DNA of 64,000 nucleotides from Flavobacteriales bacterium ALC-1 (GCA_000171875.1 ABHI01000002.1:965780-1029779); one strand, 5' to 3'. Positions 27,324 through 36,679 are shown, counted from the first letter of the stretch. The notes: generated by a model not told the origin, from the letters alone. Translations and numbers: made by a program.

Positions 27324-28226
27324 ATGAAAAACCTCCTTATAAAATCCTTATTTATCTTATTTGCTGTTAATATTTCATTTGCTCAGAAATGGATGACAGA
27401 TATAGATATAGCACAAAAATTGGCGTTAGTACAGAACAAAATGGTGCTAATGGTATGGAAAGGAACTACCGAATATCCTTATCCAGTTTTTGTAAATGAT
27501 GACAAAGGGAGAACTATTTTTATAGATGATTTATTTACAGATGAAGAGGTGAGTCCGTTAATTTGGGAACATTTTGTCCCAGTGATTGTTAATGAGAATA
27601 AATACGGTTTAATGTATTATGATATAAAGGGTAAACGTAGTCAGCGATATATAGATAAGTTTAACGACAACTCCATAAAAATTATGGATGTGAATGGCAA
27701 CATAATAAATGTGACTAATACCTATTCTGAAGATTTACAAAACATTACAGAAATTATTAAGAACTATAGTATAAGCACAGCATTTGTAACTCCAGAACTT
27801 CAAGGCTACAATAATGAAAAGACGTTTTATTCTGCATATTATTTGGCTTCAAAGTACATGGATTTTTCTATGTATCTCAATGAGAATCTTAGACCAGAGC
27901 TAATGACTTTGTTAACTATTTATATAAATGAGGCAAAGTTAAATACCAAGAAAGTATCCAAGGAAGACCAGTTAATTTTACAGCAACGATGCGATTTATT
28001 AGAAATACAACAGTATTTGCTATTAAAACGCCCTAAAAAGGTATTGAGACAATTAAAGAAAATTAACGCTGAAGAGATTGAAAATAAAAATAAACCATTT
28101 GTTGCGTTTCTATATTACACAGCTTATTCTATTTTAGAAAATGAAAAAAACGCTAAAAAATGGAAAGCTGAAGTTTCTTCTGTAAATTTGAAAAAAGCGC
28201 AACTAATAATTAACCTTAACTCATAA
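27324..28226 (+). CDS. Secreted protein of unknown function (possible thioredoxin-like fold)
   Basis: 300 aa with a signal peptide (cleavage after ISFAQ, about residue 21). The N-terminal section (KWMTDIDIAQKLALVQNKMVLMVWKGTTEYPYPVFVND... SPLIWEHFVPVIVNENKYG) reads like a thioredoxin-fold beta-alpha-beta unit, but the usual CXXC is replaced by TTEYP, so a redox function is unlikely. The C-terminal half is helical and may contain TPR-like helices. It lies 48 bp after the Cys-cluster gene and 1 bp before the fatty-acid hydroxylase gene on the same strand. Confidence 0.6.
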   Translation: MKNLLIKSLFILFAVNISFAQKWMTDIDIAQKLALVQNKMVLMVWKGTTEYPYPVFVNDDKGRTIFIDDLFTDEEVSPLIWEHFVPVIVNENKYGLMYYDIKGKRSQRYIDKFNDNSIKIMDVNGNIINVTNTYSEDLQNITEIIKNYSISTAFVTPELQGYNNEKTFYSAYYLASKYMDFSMYLNENLRPELMTLLTIYINEAKLNTKKVSKEDQLILQQRCDLLEIQQYLLLKRPKKVLRQLKKINAEEIENKNKPFVAFLYYTAYSILENEKNAKKWKAEVSSVNLKKAQLIINLNS

Positions 28227-28227
28227 C

Positions 28228-29073
28228 TTGTTGGAGACAATTATTTCTTATTTCGAAACTATTCCATCATCTCATCGAAGTATTATCTTAGTTGGAGGTC
28301 TTACATTTTTCTGGTTATTAGAAAGTGGTTTGCCATTATTTAAGTTTAAATACAAAAAGTGGAAACACGCCATACCAAACCTCTTTTTTACTTTAACCAC
28401 TATTATTATCAACTTTGCACTAGCATTTTTATTGTTAGGTACAGCAGATTGGGTAAAGGCAAATGATTTCGGAATCATTAATTGGTTTCCAGAAATGCCT
28501 TTGTGGTTATATGCCTTATTAGGAGTTTTATTGCTCGATTTTTTTGGTGCATATTTAGCTCATTTTGTTGAGCATAAAGTAAAACCACTTTGGATGGTAC
28601 ATTTGGTTCATCATACAGATCATAAGGTAGATACAACAACTGCCAATAGACACCATCCAATAGAAAGTCTTATTCGGTTTGCGTTTACCTTACTTGGTGT
28701 ATTTGTTGTAGGTACTCCAATTGCTTTGGTGTTTTTGTATCAGTCCATGTCTTTAGTGTTTACACAGTTTACACATGCTAATATTAAAATACCAAAAGGT
28801 TTGGATAAAGTATTAAGTTATGTAATTGTATCACCAGATATGCACAAGACACATCACCATTACCGATTGCCATATACAGATTCTAACTACGGAAATATCT
28901 TCAGTATTTGGGATCGAATTTTTGGGACATATTTATATTTAGATAGAGAAAAATTGGTGTATGGAGTTGATGTATTTCCAGATGAGGTAAAGAATAGTAA
29001 CATTAAAGAATTACTAAAGCAGCCTTTTCAGAAATATGACAAGCCAACACTTTCGGCTGATGCTGAGAAATAG
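28228..29073 (+). CDS. Sterol desaturase/fatty-acid hydroxylase family protein
   Basis: 281 aa integral membrane protein with a TTG start adjacent to the preceding stop. It has membrane helices at about 15-33, 47-68, 88-110 and 150-170, and three histidine boxes of the di-iron hydroxylase superfamily: HFVEH, MVHLVHHTDHKVDTTTANRHHP and HKTHHHYR. Family members hydroxylate or desaturate lipids (sterols, carotenoids, sphingolipid-like compounds); the bacterial substrate cannot be told from sequence. Likely co-transcribed with the preceding secreted protein. Confidence 0.87.
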   Translation: MLETIISYFETIPSSHRSIILVGGLTFFWLLESGLPLFKFKYKKWKHAIPNLFFTLTTIIINFALAFLLLGTADWVKANDFGIINWFPEMPLWLYALLGVLLLDFFGAYLAHFVEHKVKPLWMVHLVHHTDHKVDTTTANRHHPIESLIRFAFTLLGVFVVGTPIALVFLYQSMSLVFTQFTHANIKIPKGLDKVLSYVIVSPDMHKTHHHYRLPYTDSNYGNIFSIWDRIFGTYLYLDREKLVYGVDVFPDEVKNSNIKELLKQPFQKYDKPTLSADAEK

Positions 29074-29235
29074 AGTTGTTAACAAATTTATTAACAAAAA
29101 TAGTCGTTCCTCTGATATTTTTGTAGTTGGTAGATGTTCTTCAAGATTTGAAATAAAACCATTTATGTTTACTACGGATTGATTAATTAATGTTGAGTTA
29201 AAACGCTAAAAGTTTAACTTAAGTTTCCACATGCA

Positions 29236-29664
29236 TTGAAGAATTTTATCCGTATTTGTCTCGTTTTAGTCCTCATCTTTTTATTAAGCTTCACACTTCA
29301 GGCGCAAGAACATTACGCAAAGCTTGAAAAAAATAAAAATATCCAAGCTAAGGGTTTAATTCATCAATTAAATAAAACTAAGGATACTCTTATTCTTAAA
29401 AGTGATAAGAAAATCAACTACTTGTATTCCATCAATAAACACTATGGAAGAGAATTAGATTTTCGTGTAGATGCTACATCATACAAACTCCCTTTGAATA
29501 CATTAACCAAAGGAAAGCACGTTTTTGTTGCTGTACAGTCGCCTTTGCGAATTGTATTTGTGGTTAGAATTTTAAAAGATATTCCAAAGGAAAATCCTGA
29601 AGAAATTATTGCTGAAGATATTGTAGCAGTAGAGCCTATAAAAGTTGTACATGCTAACAATTAG
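29236..29664 (+). CDS. Small secreted protein, unknown function
   Basis: 142 aa from a TTG (the ATG at 29231 is out of frame). It has a signal peptide (MKNFIRICLVLVLIFLLSFTLQAQ) and a short basic then beta-rich mature part with TLTKGKHVFVAVQSPLRIVFVVRI. No cysteine and no catalytic motif. The family is unknown to me. It ends 6 bp before the convergent NamZ-like gene. Confidence 0.55.
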   Translation: MKNFIRICLVLVLIFLLSFTLQAQEHYAKLEKNKNIQAKGLIHQLNKTKDTLILKSDKKINYLYSINKHYGRELDFRVDATSYKLPLNTLTKGKHVFVAVQSPLRIVFVVRILKDIPKENPEEIIAEDIVAVEPIKVVHANN

Positions 29665-29670
29665 TTGTAT

Positions 29671-30975
29671 TTATTCGTAAATCAAATACTGACTACGTGT
29701 AGATTTATAAGCATCTATATCTTTTTGCCAACTCGCTTTAATTTTAGTTTCACTCAAACCAGCTTCTATTTGTTGTTGTAATTTTGCTGTGCCTGCATGA
29801 GTTGTAAAATTAGAAGTATTAAATACTTTAGTTTTATCCGTAGCATTAGTATAAGCATCTATGATATATTTCAAAGTAAAACCTCGTTCTGCTTTTACTA
29901 TAGATAAGTCAACACCATAACAAGTTTTGTTCTTATGTTTAGGATATTTAGAACCAAAATTAGCTACTGGAGTATATTTAAATTGATAATGAGCCTTATC
30001 TAAAAATGGTGCACCATAGCGTTGAAATTGAAATTCTGTACCTCTACCTGCATTAATATTTGTGCCTTCAAATAGACCTAAACTAGGATATAACTTTATA
30101 GCATGGTCATTTGGTAAATTTGGTGAAGGTCTAATAGGGAGATTATAGTTAGAGTTATGTGTGTAATTTTCTATTTCAATAATGGTAATATTACATGTTG
30201 CACTTTTGTCTAACCATTTTTCACCATTTATCATTTTAGCATATTCTCCGATAGTCATTCCGTGGACTAAGGGAATAGGATGCATACCTAAAAAACTACT
30301 ATTCTTTTTTTCTAAAACAGGACCATCAATGTAATTACCATTTGGGTTAGGACGATCTAAAATTAAAAGCGGAATACCTTGTTCTGCGCAAGCTTCCATA
30401 ACATAATGCAGAGTAGAAATGTAGGTGTAAAAGCGAACACCAACATCTTGAATATCAAAAACCATGATGTCTATATCTTTAAGCTGTGCTTTTGTTGGTT
30501 TTTTATGTTTACCATGTAAAGAATGAATAGACAAGCCTGTTTTTTTATCTTTTCCATCCTTTACCAGTTCACCAGCATCTGCAGTACCTCTAAACCCATG
30601 TTCTGGAGAGAATACTTTTTTGATATTTATTTGCAACGACAATAAAGAATCTATAAGATGAATATAAGATATCTTCTCTTTTTTCTCTTCCCGTATTTCT
30701 CTGCTCTTTTTTTTATCCTTAAATATTACTGAAGTCTGATTTGCCACAACACCAACTTGTTTACCTTTTAAAAATGGTAAATACAAATCAGTCCTATTAG
30801 CACCAACAACAATTGATTTTTTAACTGTAACAATGCTGTCATGCTGAGCTTCTCTATGTGATTCGTTATTTGAAGATATATCATTTTTAGTTTTAGAGCC
30901 ACAAGAAACTATTACCAAAACTATCCCAATAATTATCGGGAATAAAACTGTATTTTTGAAAACCTTAAAACACAT
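29671..30975 (-). CDS. DUF1343 lipoprotein, NamZ-like exo-beta-N-acetylmuramidase
   Basis: 434 aa. Lipoprotein signal (IGIVLVIVSCGSK, Cys at about 25) then the DUF1343 domain: LKGKQVGVVANQTSV, VKKVFSPEHGFRGTADAGE, GLSIHSLHGKHKKPTKAQLKDIDIMVFDIQDVGVRFYTYISTL, LLILDRPNPNGNYIDGPVLE, MIPLVHGMTIGEYAKMIN and PSLGLFEGTNINAGRGTE. Characterised relatives (NamZ, GH171) release N-acetylmuramic acid from peptidoglycan ends during recycling, so a peptidoglycan-salvage role is expected. Starts only 8 bp from the divergent start of the LolC/E-like gene, so promoters must lie inside the coding sequences. Confidence 0.9.
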   Translation of the reverse strand: MCFKVFKNTVLFPIIIGIVLVIVSCGSKTKNDISSNNESHREAQHDSIVTVKKSIVVGANRTDLYLPFLKGKQVGVVANQTSVIFKDKKKSREIREEKKEKISYIHLIDSLLSLQINIKKVFSPEHGFRGTADAGELVKDGKDKKTGLSIHSLHGKHKKPTKAQLKDIDIMVFDIQDVGVRFYTYISTLHYVMEACAEQGIPLLILDRPNPNGNYIDGPVLEKKNSSFLGMHPIPLVHGMTIGEYAKMINGEKWLDKSATCNITIIEIENYTHNSNYNLPIRPSPNLPNDHAIKLYPSLGLFEGTNINAGRGTEFQFQRYGAPFLDKAHYQFKYTPVANFGSKYPKHKNKTCYGVDLSIVKAERGFTLKYIIDAYTNATDKTKVFNTSNFTTHAGTAKLQQQIEAGLSETKIKASWQKDIDAYKSTRSQYLIYE

Positions 30976-30983
30976 ATATCGGT

Positions 30984-32219
30984 TTGAATTTTGAGTTGTT
31001 TATAGCTAAACGTATAATTGGCAATAAAACGTATAAAAGTAGTGTTTCGGCACCAATTATTAAAATTGGTATTGCTGCAATCGCTATTGGTATTATCGTA
31101 ATGCTTATTGCAATTGCTACAGGTTTTGGCTTACAACAAAAAATTAGGGATAAGGTTGTGGCTTTTAATGGTCATATAGAAATTACCAATTACGATACGA
31201 ATGCCTCGGACGAATCTCAAGTACCAATCTCTATAAATCAGGATTTTTATCCCAAGTTTGAGAATATTGAAGGTATTAAATACGTACAAGGGGTCGCAAA
31301 AAAGTTTGCTGTTATTAGAACCGAAACTGATTTTGAAGGCGTTGTTATTAAAGGAGTAGGAGCTGACTATAACTGGGAATATTTTAAAGAGTTTTTAATA
31401 GAGGGACGTTTGCCAGACTATACTGGAAAACGAAATGAGGAAATTTTAATCTCTAACTATTTAGCTAACCGATTAGGATTTAAAGTTGGTGATAGATTTG
31501 AAACTTTATTTGGTGAACAACTAGATAAACTACCGAGAATTATCAAATATAAAATTGTTGGAATTTACAATTCTGGTTTTCAAGAATTAGATGAAAAATT
31601 TTGCATTGCGGATTTAAGACATATTCAACGTCTTAATAAATGGGAAGCTGACCAAATTGGCAATTTTGAAGTGTTTATTGAAGATTTCTCTGAAATTGAT
31701 GAAAAGTACACGCAAGTGTTTCAAGATGTTCCATCGTTATTAAATGCCACACCAATTACGCAAAAGTATTGGACAGTTTTTGAGTGGGTTAAAATTTTTG
31801 ATTCTAATACAAATATCATTATTGTGATAATGCTTATTGTAGCTGGTATCAATATGATTACAGCTCTATTGGTACTCATTTTAGAGCGCACCAGCATGAT
31901 AGGTATTCTTAAAGCTCTAGGAAGCTCTAGCTGGACAATTAGAAAAGTCTTTCTTTACAATGCATCTTACCTAATTGGTCTAGGTTTACTTTGGGGAAAC
32001 ATAATAGGTATTGGCTTATTATTTATTCAGCATAAATTTAAATTGATTAAGTTTCCAAATCCCGAAGATTATTATATGGATACCATTCCTGTGTATTTAA
32101 GTTGGGATTATATTTTATTGTTAAATGTAGGTACTTTCATAGCTTGTTTATTAATGTTATTAATTCCTTCAGTGATCATCTCTAAAATCTCGCCAGTTAA
32201 GGCAATTCGGTTTGATTAA
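30984..32219 (+). CDS. ABC transporter permease, LolC/LolE (FtsX/MacB-like) type
   Basis: 411 aa from a TTG. N-terminal helix (SAPIIKIGIAAIAIGIIVMLIAIATGFGLQQKIRDKVVAFNGHIEITNY), a periplasmic domain of about 230 residues, and three C-terminal helices (NIIIVIMLIVAGINMITALLVLILERTSMIGILKALG, FLYNASYLIGLGLLWGN, YILLLNVGTFIACLLMLLIPSVIISK ending in SPVKAIRFD). This is the LolC/E-type permease arrangement, working with an ABC ATPase to release lipoproteins for sorting to the outer membrane; no cognate ATPase is adjacent. The frame is divergent from the NamZ-like gene. Confidence 0.88.
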   Translation: MNFELFIAKRIIGNKTYKSSVSAPIIKIGIAAIAIGIIVMLIAIATGFGLQQKIRDKVVAFNGHIEITNYDTNASDESQVPISINQDFYPKFENIEGIKYVQGVAKKFAVIRTETDFEGVVIKGVGADYNWEYFKEFLIEGRLPDYTGKRNEEILISNYLANRLGFKVGDRFETLFGEQLDKLPRIIKYKIVGIYNSGFQELDEKFCIADLRHIQRLNKWEADQIGNFEVFIEDFSEIDEKYTQVFQDVPSLLNATPITQKYWTVFEWVKIFDSNTNIIIVIMLIVAGINMITALLVLILERTSMIGILKALGSSSWTIRKVFLYNASYLIGLGLLWGNIIGIGLLFIQHKFKLIKFPNPEDYYMDTIPVYLSWDYILLLNVGTFIACLLMLLIPSVIISKISPVKAIRFD

Positions 32220-32227
32220 AAAAGACG

Positions 32228-32362
32228 TTAGCCTTTAGCTTTTAGCTACTCGTATAATTTTTGTTTCAAATATAACTCTGTAATAAGATAAGGGCTAAAA
32301 GCTAATAGCTAATAGCTAGTTGAAAAACATAACTAACTTTTAGCTTTCTACTTTCTACTTTT
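32228..32362. repeat. Heptad-phased intergenic inverted repeat
   Basis: Between the permease gene and the CBS/cysteine-synthase gene. The left part (32228-32249) reads TTAGCCT TTAGCTT TTAGCTA; the right part (about 32294-32318) reads as its complement in the same 7-bp phase (…TTAGCTA TTAGCTA TTAGCTT…). A third run, TTAGCTT TCTACTT TCTACTT (about 32340-32360), follows. The 7-nt phasing with sequence drift within a heptad suggests a satellite-like element that folds into a stem. It is not coding. Confidence 0.55.
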
Positions 32363-32366
32363 CCCT

Positions 32367-32374
32367 TAAATTTG
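32367..32374 (+). promoter_or_regulatory. -7 element (TAAATTTG) before the cysteine-synthase gene
   Basis: TAAATTTG matches the TAnnTTTG consensus and lies 49 bp before the ATG at 32424. The -33 box is not convincing. Confidence 0.4.
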
Positions 32375-32423
32375 CACCTTTATTCACCGAAGCTTTTTTA
32401 ATGCAAAGGAGAAAAATAAAACT

Positions 32424-33404
32424 ATGGACTACGCAGAAAATATATTAGGTACAATAGGTAATACACCATTAGTAAAGATGAATAAGCTAGTGGAGGATTT
32501 GCCGTGTTTAGTACTTTCAAAATACGAAACCTTTAACCCAGGAAACTCAGTAAAAGACCGTATGGCATTGCAGATGATTGAGGATGCTGAAGCAGACGGA
32601 AGATTAAAACCTGGAGGAACAATTATTGAAGGTACTTCAGGTAATACAGGTATGGGCTTGGCTCTAGCAGCAATTGTAAAAGGCTACAAATGTATTTTTG
32701 TAATGGCTGATAAACAATCTAAAGAAAAGGTTGATATTATGCGTGCTGTAGGTGCAGAAGTTATTGTATGCCCAACAGCTGTTGAACCCGACGATCCACG
32801 AAGTTATTATTCAGTGTCTAAGCGTTTAGGGGAAGAAACACCAAACTCTTGGTATGTTAATCAATATGATAACCCAAGTAATGCAAAGGCACATTACCAA
32901 AGTACAGGTCCAGAAATCTGGAAGCAAACAGATGGTAAAATAACTCACTTTGTAGTAGGAGTTGGTACAGGTGGAACCATTTCTGGGGTAGGGAAATATC
33001 TTAAAGAACAAAATCCTAATATTAAAGTTTGGGGAGTCGATACCTATGGCTCTGTTTTTAAGAAATATCATGAAACTGGAGAATTTGATGAAAATGAAAT
33101 ATATCCATATGTAACAGAAGGTATAGGTGAAGATATTTTACCAAAAAATGTTGATTTTGATATCATTGATGGCTTTACTAAAGTAACAGATAAAGATGCT
33201 TGCGTTTATACACAGCGTTTGGCTAAAGAAGAGGGGATGTTTTTAGGTAATTCTGCAGGTTCAGCTATTAAAGGTGTGTTGCAATTAAAAGAACATTTTA
33301 AACCAGACGATGTGGTAGTAGTACTATTTCACGACCATGGTAGCCGTTATGTAGGCAAAATGTTTAATGACGATTGGATGCGAGAAATGGGGTATATAGA
33401 TTAA
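32424..33404 (+). CDS. PLP-dependent cysteine synthase/cystathionine beta-synthase-type enzyme
   Basis: 326 aa, fold-type II. Seen are TIGNTPLVKMNKL, NPGNSVKDRMAL (the Lys forms the PLP Schiff base), TIIEGTSGNTGMGLA, VVGVGTGGTISGVGKYLKEQNPN, EGIGEDILPKNVDFDIIDGFTKVTDKDA and GNSAGSAIKG. The EGIGEDILP...DDWM C-terminal region resembles the catalytic core of cystathionine beta-synthase without a regulatory CBS domain, so it could make cystathionine from serine and homocysteine as well as cysteine from O-acetylserine. Which reaction dominates cannot be read from the sequence. A terminator follows at 33481. Confidence 0.88.
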   Translation: MDYAENILGTIGNTPLVKMNKLVEDLPCLVLSKYETFNPGNSVKDRMALQMIEDAEADGRLKPGGTIIEGTSGNTGMGLALAAIVKGYKCIFVMADKQSKEKVDIMRAVGAEVIVCPTAVEPDDPRSYYSVSKRLGEETPNSWYVNQYDNPSNAKAHYQSTGPEIWKQTDGKITHFVVGVGTGGTISGVGKYLKEQNPNIKVWGVDTYGSVFKKYHETGEFDENEIYPYVTEGIGEDILPKNVDFDIIDGFTKVTDKDACVYTQRLAKEEGMFLGNSAGSAIKGVLQLKEHFKPDDVVVVLFHDHGSRYVGKMFNDDWMREMGYID

Positions 33405-33480
33405 ACAAATTCCTGCGTCCACATTTGCTAAAGCTTTAAATAAGACGTAAAGTAGGAGACTCATTATAAAATAAAAAAAA

Positions 33481-33504
33481 CCTGATAAAACTATCAGGTT
33501 TTTT
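33481..33504. terminator. Bidirectional terminator between convergent genes
   Basis: CCTGATA aaac TATCAGG stem (33481-33487/33492-33498), preceded by an A-tract and followed by a T-tract, between the plus-strand cysteine synthase and a minus-strand lipoprotein gene. Works for both directions. Confidence 0.85.
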
Positions 33505-33522
33505 ATTTCTGTCATTGAAAGC

Positions 33523-33936
33523 TTAATCCTCTTCTAAAACTCTTACCCAATTCTCAGTAATCACATCACCATTTTCTTGTTCAATAAAAAATTGGATGTT
33601 AAGAGGGTTTAAAAAATAACTATGTGTTCTAACCTCATTATTACTAGATGTAAAAGTAATGGTAGCATCTCTATTATTTAGGGCAAAACGTCCATTACTA
33701 TTTTCATCTGTTATAAGTTGATATTTGCCTTTAAAGTTATTAAGACTATTGTCATCCGTAATAATTAATTGTTCAGTATCAATAGATAAGGAGTTAACAT
33801 CGTTAAGTATTCTGCTTTGTAGTGTCCATTCTCCTAGAAGTGGGTTTATAGCAGATATATTTACATCCGGATCGTCAGTTTTATCACAACTATATACAGT
33901 AATGGAAAGGGTTAAGATTAAAAGTAACTTTTTCAT
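33523..33936 (-). CDS. Small lipoprotein (lipocalin-like)
   Basis: 137 aa from the ATG at 33934-33936 (MKKLLLILTLSITVYSC). A longer frame from 33984 exists but adds 16 residues upstream of the signal peptide. The lipobox TVYSC at about residue 17 is followed by a DKTDDPD linker. The remainder (NPLLGEWTLQSRILNDVNS..., ITDDNSLNNFKGKYQLITDENSNGRFALNNRDATITF, NWVRVLEED) has the GEWTLQ opening of Bacteroidota lipocalin-like proteins. Function unknown. Confidence 0.7.
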   Translation of the reverse strand: MKKLLLILTLSITVYSCDKTDDPDVNISAINPLLGEWTLQSRILNDVNSLSIDTEQLIITDDNSLNNFKGKYQLITDENSNGRFALNNRDATITFTSSNNEVRTHSYFLNPLNIQFFIEQENGDVITENWVRVLEED

Positions 33937-34089
33937 AAGTCTAGTTTTTATTTTAAAATTAAACAAAAGCTTCGGGATAAGCAAGTCATGATTTTGTTGT
34001 ATTAATAGTTGTTTCTAGTTTTATATAATTAACTCAATCATTTTTTTTAAATTCAATAGTTTTTTGACTTAAGATTTTTATTTTAGAGC

Positions 34090-35367
34090 ATGCAAGAAGA
34101 CTTTCTTCACTATATATGGAAACATAAAGCATTTGATACTTCTCAGCTCAAAACAACAAAAAATGAAGCAGTAAGTATTAGTCAACTTGGGCAGCACAAC
34201 CATAATGCAGGTCCAGATTTTTTCAATGCACAATTAAGTATTGCAGAACAACTTTGGGCAGGTAATGTAGAGATTCATATAAAGTCGAGTGATTGGTATG
34301 TACATAATCATGAAGTTGATAAAGCTTATGATAATGTAATTTTGCATGTAGTTTGGGTGCACGATACCGAAATCTTTAGAAAAGATAATTCTGAAATTCC
34401 GACTTTAGAATTAAAGCAATATGTAGATAAAACTTTATATGAAAATTATCAAAAGCTAATGCAATCTAAATCATGGATTAATTGCGAAACTAATTTTAAT
34501 GAGGTTGATGATTTTTTACTCAATAATTGGCTAGAACGTCTCTACATTGATCGATTGGAACGTAAATCTGATGACATACAACAATTATTAAAAGCTTCTA
34601 ATAATGACTGGGAAGCGGTGTTGTTTAAAATGCTTACCAAAAATTTTGGACTCAAAATTAATGGTGAATCGTTTTTAAGTTTAGCAAGTTCGTTAGATTT
34701 TTCTGTTGTAAGGAAACTTCAAAGCAATGTTTTAGACTTAGAAGCCTTATTTTTTGGACAAGCAGATTTGTTAAATGATGATGTACAAGAAGTTTATCAT
34801 TTAGATCTTCAGAAGCGTTATGTTTTTTTAAAGCAGAAATTTAAACTCAACAATCAAGGTGTGTTGCCAATACACTTTTTTAGATTACGACCGCCAAATT
34901 TTCCGACGATTCGTTTATCACAGCTAGTAAATCTGTACCATACACATATTAATTTATTCTCAGAGATTATAACTCTAAAATCGATGGAGGAGGTTTATAG
35001 AATATTCGATATAGAAACTTCAGAATTTTGGAAATCACATTATACCTTTTCAAAGTCATCAAAAGTTTCAAAAAAGGGATTATCTAAATCATTTATTGAT
35101 TTAGTGGTTATTAACACTGTAATTCCTTTGCAATTTAGCTATGCTAAAGTACAAGGCAAACTGATAGAAGATCAAGTGTTTAATTTTATTAGACAAATAA
35201 AGATTGAAAGTAATAGTATAGTAAAGAAATTTTTGGATTTAAGACCTATAGAAAAAAGTGCGCTAACTTCACAAGCACTTTTACAGTTAAAGCAAGAATA
35301 TTGTAATAAAAATAAATGTCTACAATGTGTTATTGGAAATAAATTGTTGATTAGATCTTTTAAATAA
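34090..35367 (+). CDS. DUF2851 family protein
   Basis: 425 aa, soluble. The opening MQEDFLHYIWKHKAFD, QLGQHNHNAGPDFFNAQLSI and WAGNVEIHIKSSDWYVHNHEVDKAYDNVILHVVWVHD are typical of DUF2851, a conserved Bacteroidota family of unknown function. The late CNKNKCLQCVIGNKLL section contains a small cysteine cluster. It stands alone between a minus-strand lipoprotein and the metalloprotease gene. Confidence 0.88.
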   Translation: MQEDFLHYIWKHKAFDTSQLKTTKNEAVSISQLGQHNHNAGPDFFNAQLSIAEQLWAGNVEIHIKSSDWYVHNHEVDKAYDNVILHVVWVHDTEIFRKDNSEIPTLELKQYVDKTLYENYQKLMQSKSWINCETNFNEVDDFLLNNWLERLYIDRLERKSDDIQQLLKASNNDWEAVLFKMLTKNFGLKINGESFLSLASSLDFSVVRKLQSNVLDLEALFFGQADLLNDDVQEVYHLDLQKRYVFLKQKFKLNNQGVLPIHFFRLRPPNFPTIRLSQLVNLYHTHINLFSEIITLKSMEEVYRIFDIETSEFWKSHYTFSKSSKVSKKGLSKSFIDLVVINTVIPLQFSYAKVQGKLIEDQVFNFIRQIKIESNSIVKKFLDLRPIEKSALTSQALLQLKQEYCNKNKCLQCVIGNKLLIRSFK

Positions 35368-35533
35368 ATCACTAGCAATTTGTAGTCTATTTCCACAATA
35401 GTGTTGTGGTAAAACCGCAATTTTTTCTTAAATGAAGATTTTAATCGAATAATTTAATTATTCATATAAAAACAAGTCTTTTATTGTGTATTTTGTAAAT
35501 TATTAACAATTATTAACCATTAATTTATTAAAA

Positions 35534-36367
35534 ATGATTAAAAAAACAATTTTTAAGTACATGCTATTGTCATTATTTGCTTTTGCAACATTTAATGCAT
35601 GCCAATCTGAAGAAGGTGAACCAGAAGTAGTGGAAGAAGCTGTTTCTAACGACCTTTTGTCTAAACTTGTAGATCTAGATTTTGACATATCTAATGCAAA
35701 GAATGCTACTATGTTTGGTGAAACTGGGGTTAGAGTGGAGGATATGTTTCTTACAGAGAAGCAGATTAACGAACTACTTCTTTCTGAACAAGGAGATGCC
35801 AAGCAATATCGTACTACTAACCTTGTGAAAAAATTACCAAGAGTAATTACAATTGCGGTATCCCCAGATTTAGGGGCTTTAGGCTCTGATGCTCTTGATG
35901 ATGCTATCAATATGTATAATAATGTAGGCTCAAGAATAACTTTTCAAAGAGTTGCATTTGGATTAAGAGGAAGAAATAAAGCTAAAATACAAGTAACAGC
36001 TTTTTCTGAGCAACCATCTGGAGGGTTTATCACTTTAGGTGTTGCTGCAGGTTTCCCAACAAGAAAAGGGGATCCAGCAAAGAGTTTTGGAATTAATACG
36101 GTATGGTTTGATTTGTTAAACCCTTCTCAAGCAGAAGTTGCAGGTACTATGGCACATGAAATTGGTCACTGTATTGGTTTCCGTCATACGGATTACCAAA
36201 CACGTTCAAGTTGTGGACAAAATGTAAATGAAGGTTCTGCAGGTGTAGGAGCTGTTTATATTAATGGAACACCAACCGGATCTGATCCAACGTCTTTAAT
36301 GCAGGCTTGTGGACCAGCACAAACTTTAAACAACAATGATATTACTGCTCTATTAGACATGTATTAA
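35534..36367 (+). CDS. M57-type secreted zinc metalloprotease
   Basis: 277 aa. A lipoprotein-like signal (ATFNAC, Cys at about 23) followed by an acidic stretch and the zinc-binding motif HEIGHCIGFRH (residues 208-218), which fits the HExxHxxGxxH metzincin-type consensus and the dual-action HEIGH (M57) family. A SLMQACG segment downstream sits where a Met-turn would be. It probably degrades extracellular or surface protein; the natural substrate is unknown. A palindromic terminator follows at 36393. Confidence 0.85.
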   Translation: MIKKTIFKYMLLSLFAFATFNACQSEEGEPEVVEEAVSNDLLSKLVDLDFDISNAKNATMFGETGVRVEDMFLTEKQINELLLSEQGDAKQYRTTNLVKKLPRVITIAVSPDLGALGSDALDDAINMYNNVGSRITFQRVAFGLRGRNKAKIQVTAFSEQPSGGFITLGVAAGFPTRKGDPAKSFGINTVWFDLLNPSQAEVAGTMAHEIGHCIGFRHTDYQTRSSCGQNVNEGSAGVGAVYINGTPTGSDPTSLMQACGPAQTLNNNDITALLDMY

Positions 36368-36392
36368 TAGAAAACATATTCAGTATTAAAAG

Positions 36393-36422
36393 CCTTCTTT
36401 AAATTTAAAGAAGGTTTTTTTT
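36393..36422 (+). terminator. Terminator of the M57 protease gene
   Basis: Perfect 22-bp palindrome CCTTCTTTAAATTTAAAGAAGG at 36393-36414, directly followed by eight T residues, 25 bp after the stop. Confidence 0.85.
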
Positions 36423-36450
36423 ATAGTAAAATTTCATCATCTTTGTTTAT

Positions 36451-36678
36451 ATGAAGCCATTTTACAAAACCTTACTTTTTTTTCAAAAACGTGGCTACTA
36501 CGTTTGTCAACGTATCGCAGACCGTTTAGGCATTAGAGCTAAAATTGTAAGGACCTCATTTATGTATCTTACTTTTGTAACGGTTGGTTTTGGTTTTGCA
36601 TTATATTTGTTCTTAGCCTTTTGGATGCGAATTAAAGATATAATTTATACTAAACGCTCCTCAGTTTTCGACTTATAA
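36451..36678 (+). CDS. PspC-domain-like small membrane protein
   Basis: 75 aa: an amphipathic N-terminus (FFQKRGYYVCQRIADRLGIRAKIVRTSFMYLTF) and one membrane helix (about 37-57), the arrangement of PspC domains, which sense envelope stress in other bacteria. No other psp gene is nearby. The gene ends 1 bp before the K+ channel gene, so they are probably co-transcribed. Confidence 0.75.
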   Translation: MKPFYKTLLFFQKRGYYVCQRIADRLGIRAKIVRTSFMYLTFVTVGFGFALYLFLAFWMRIKDIIYTKRSSVFDL

Positions 36679-36679
36679 C

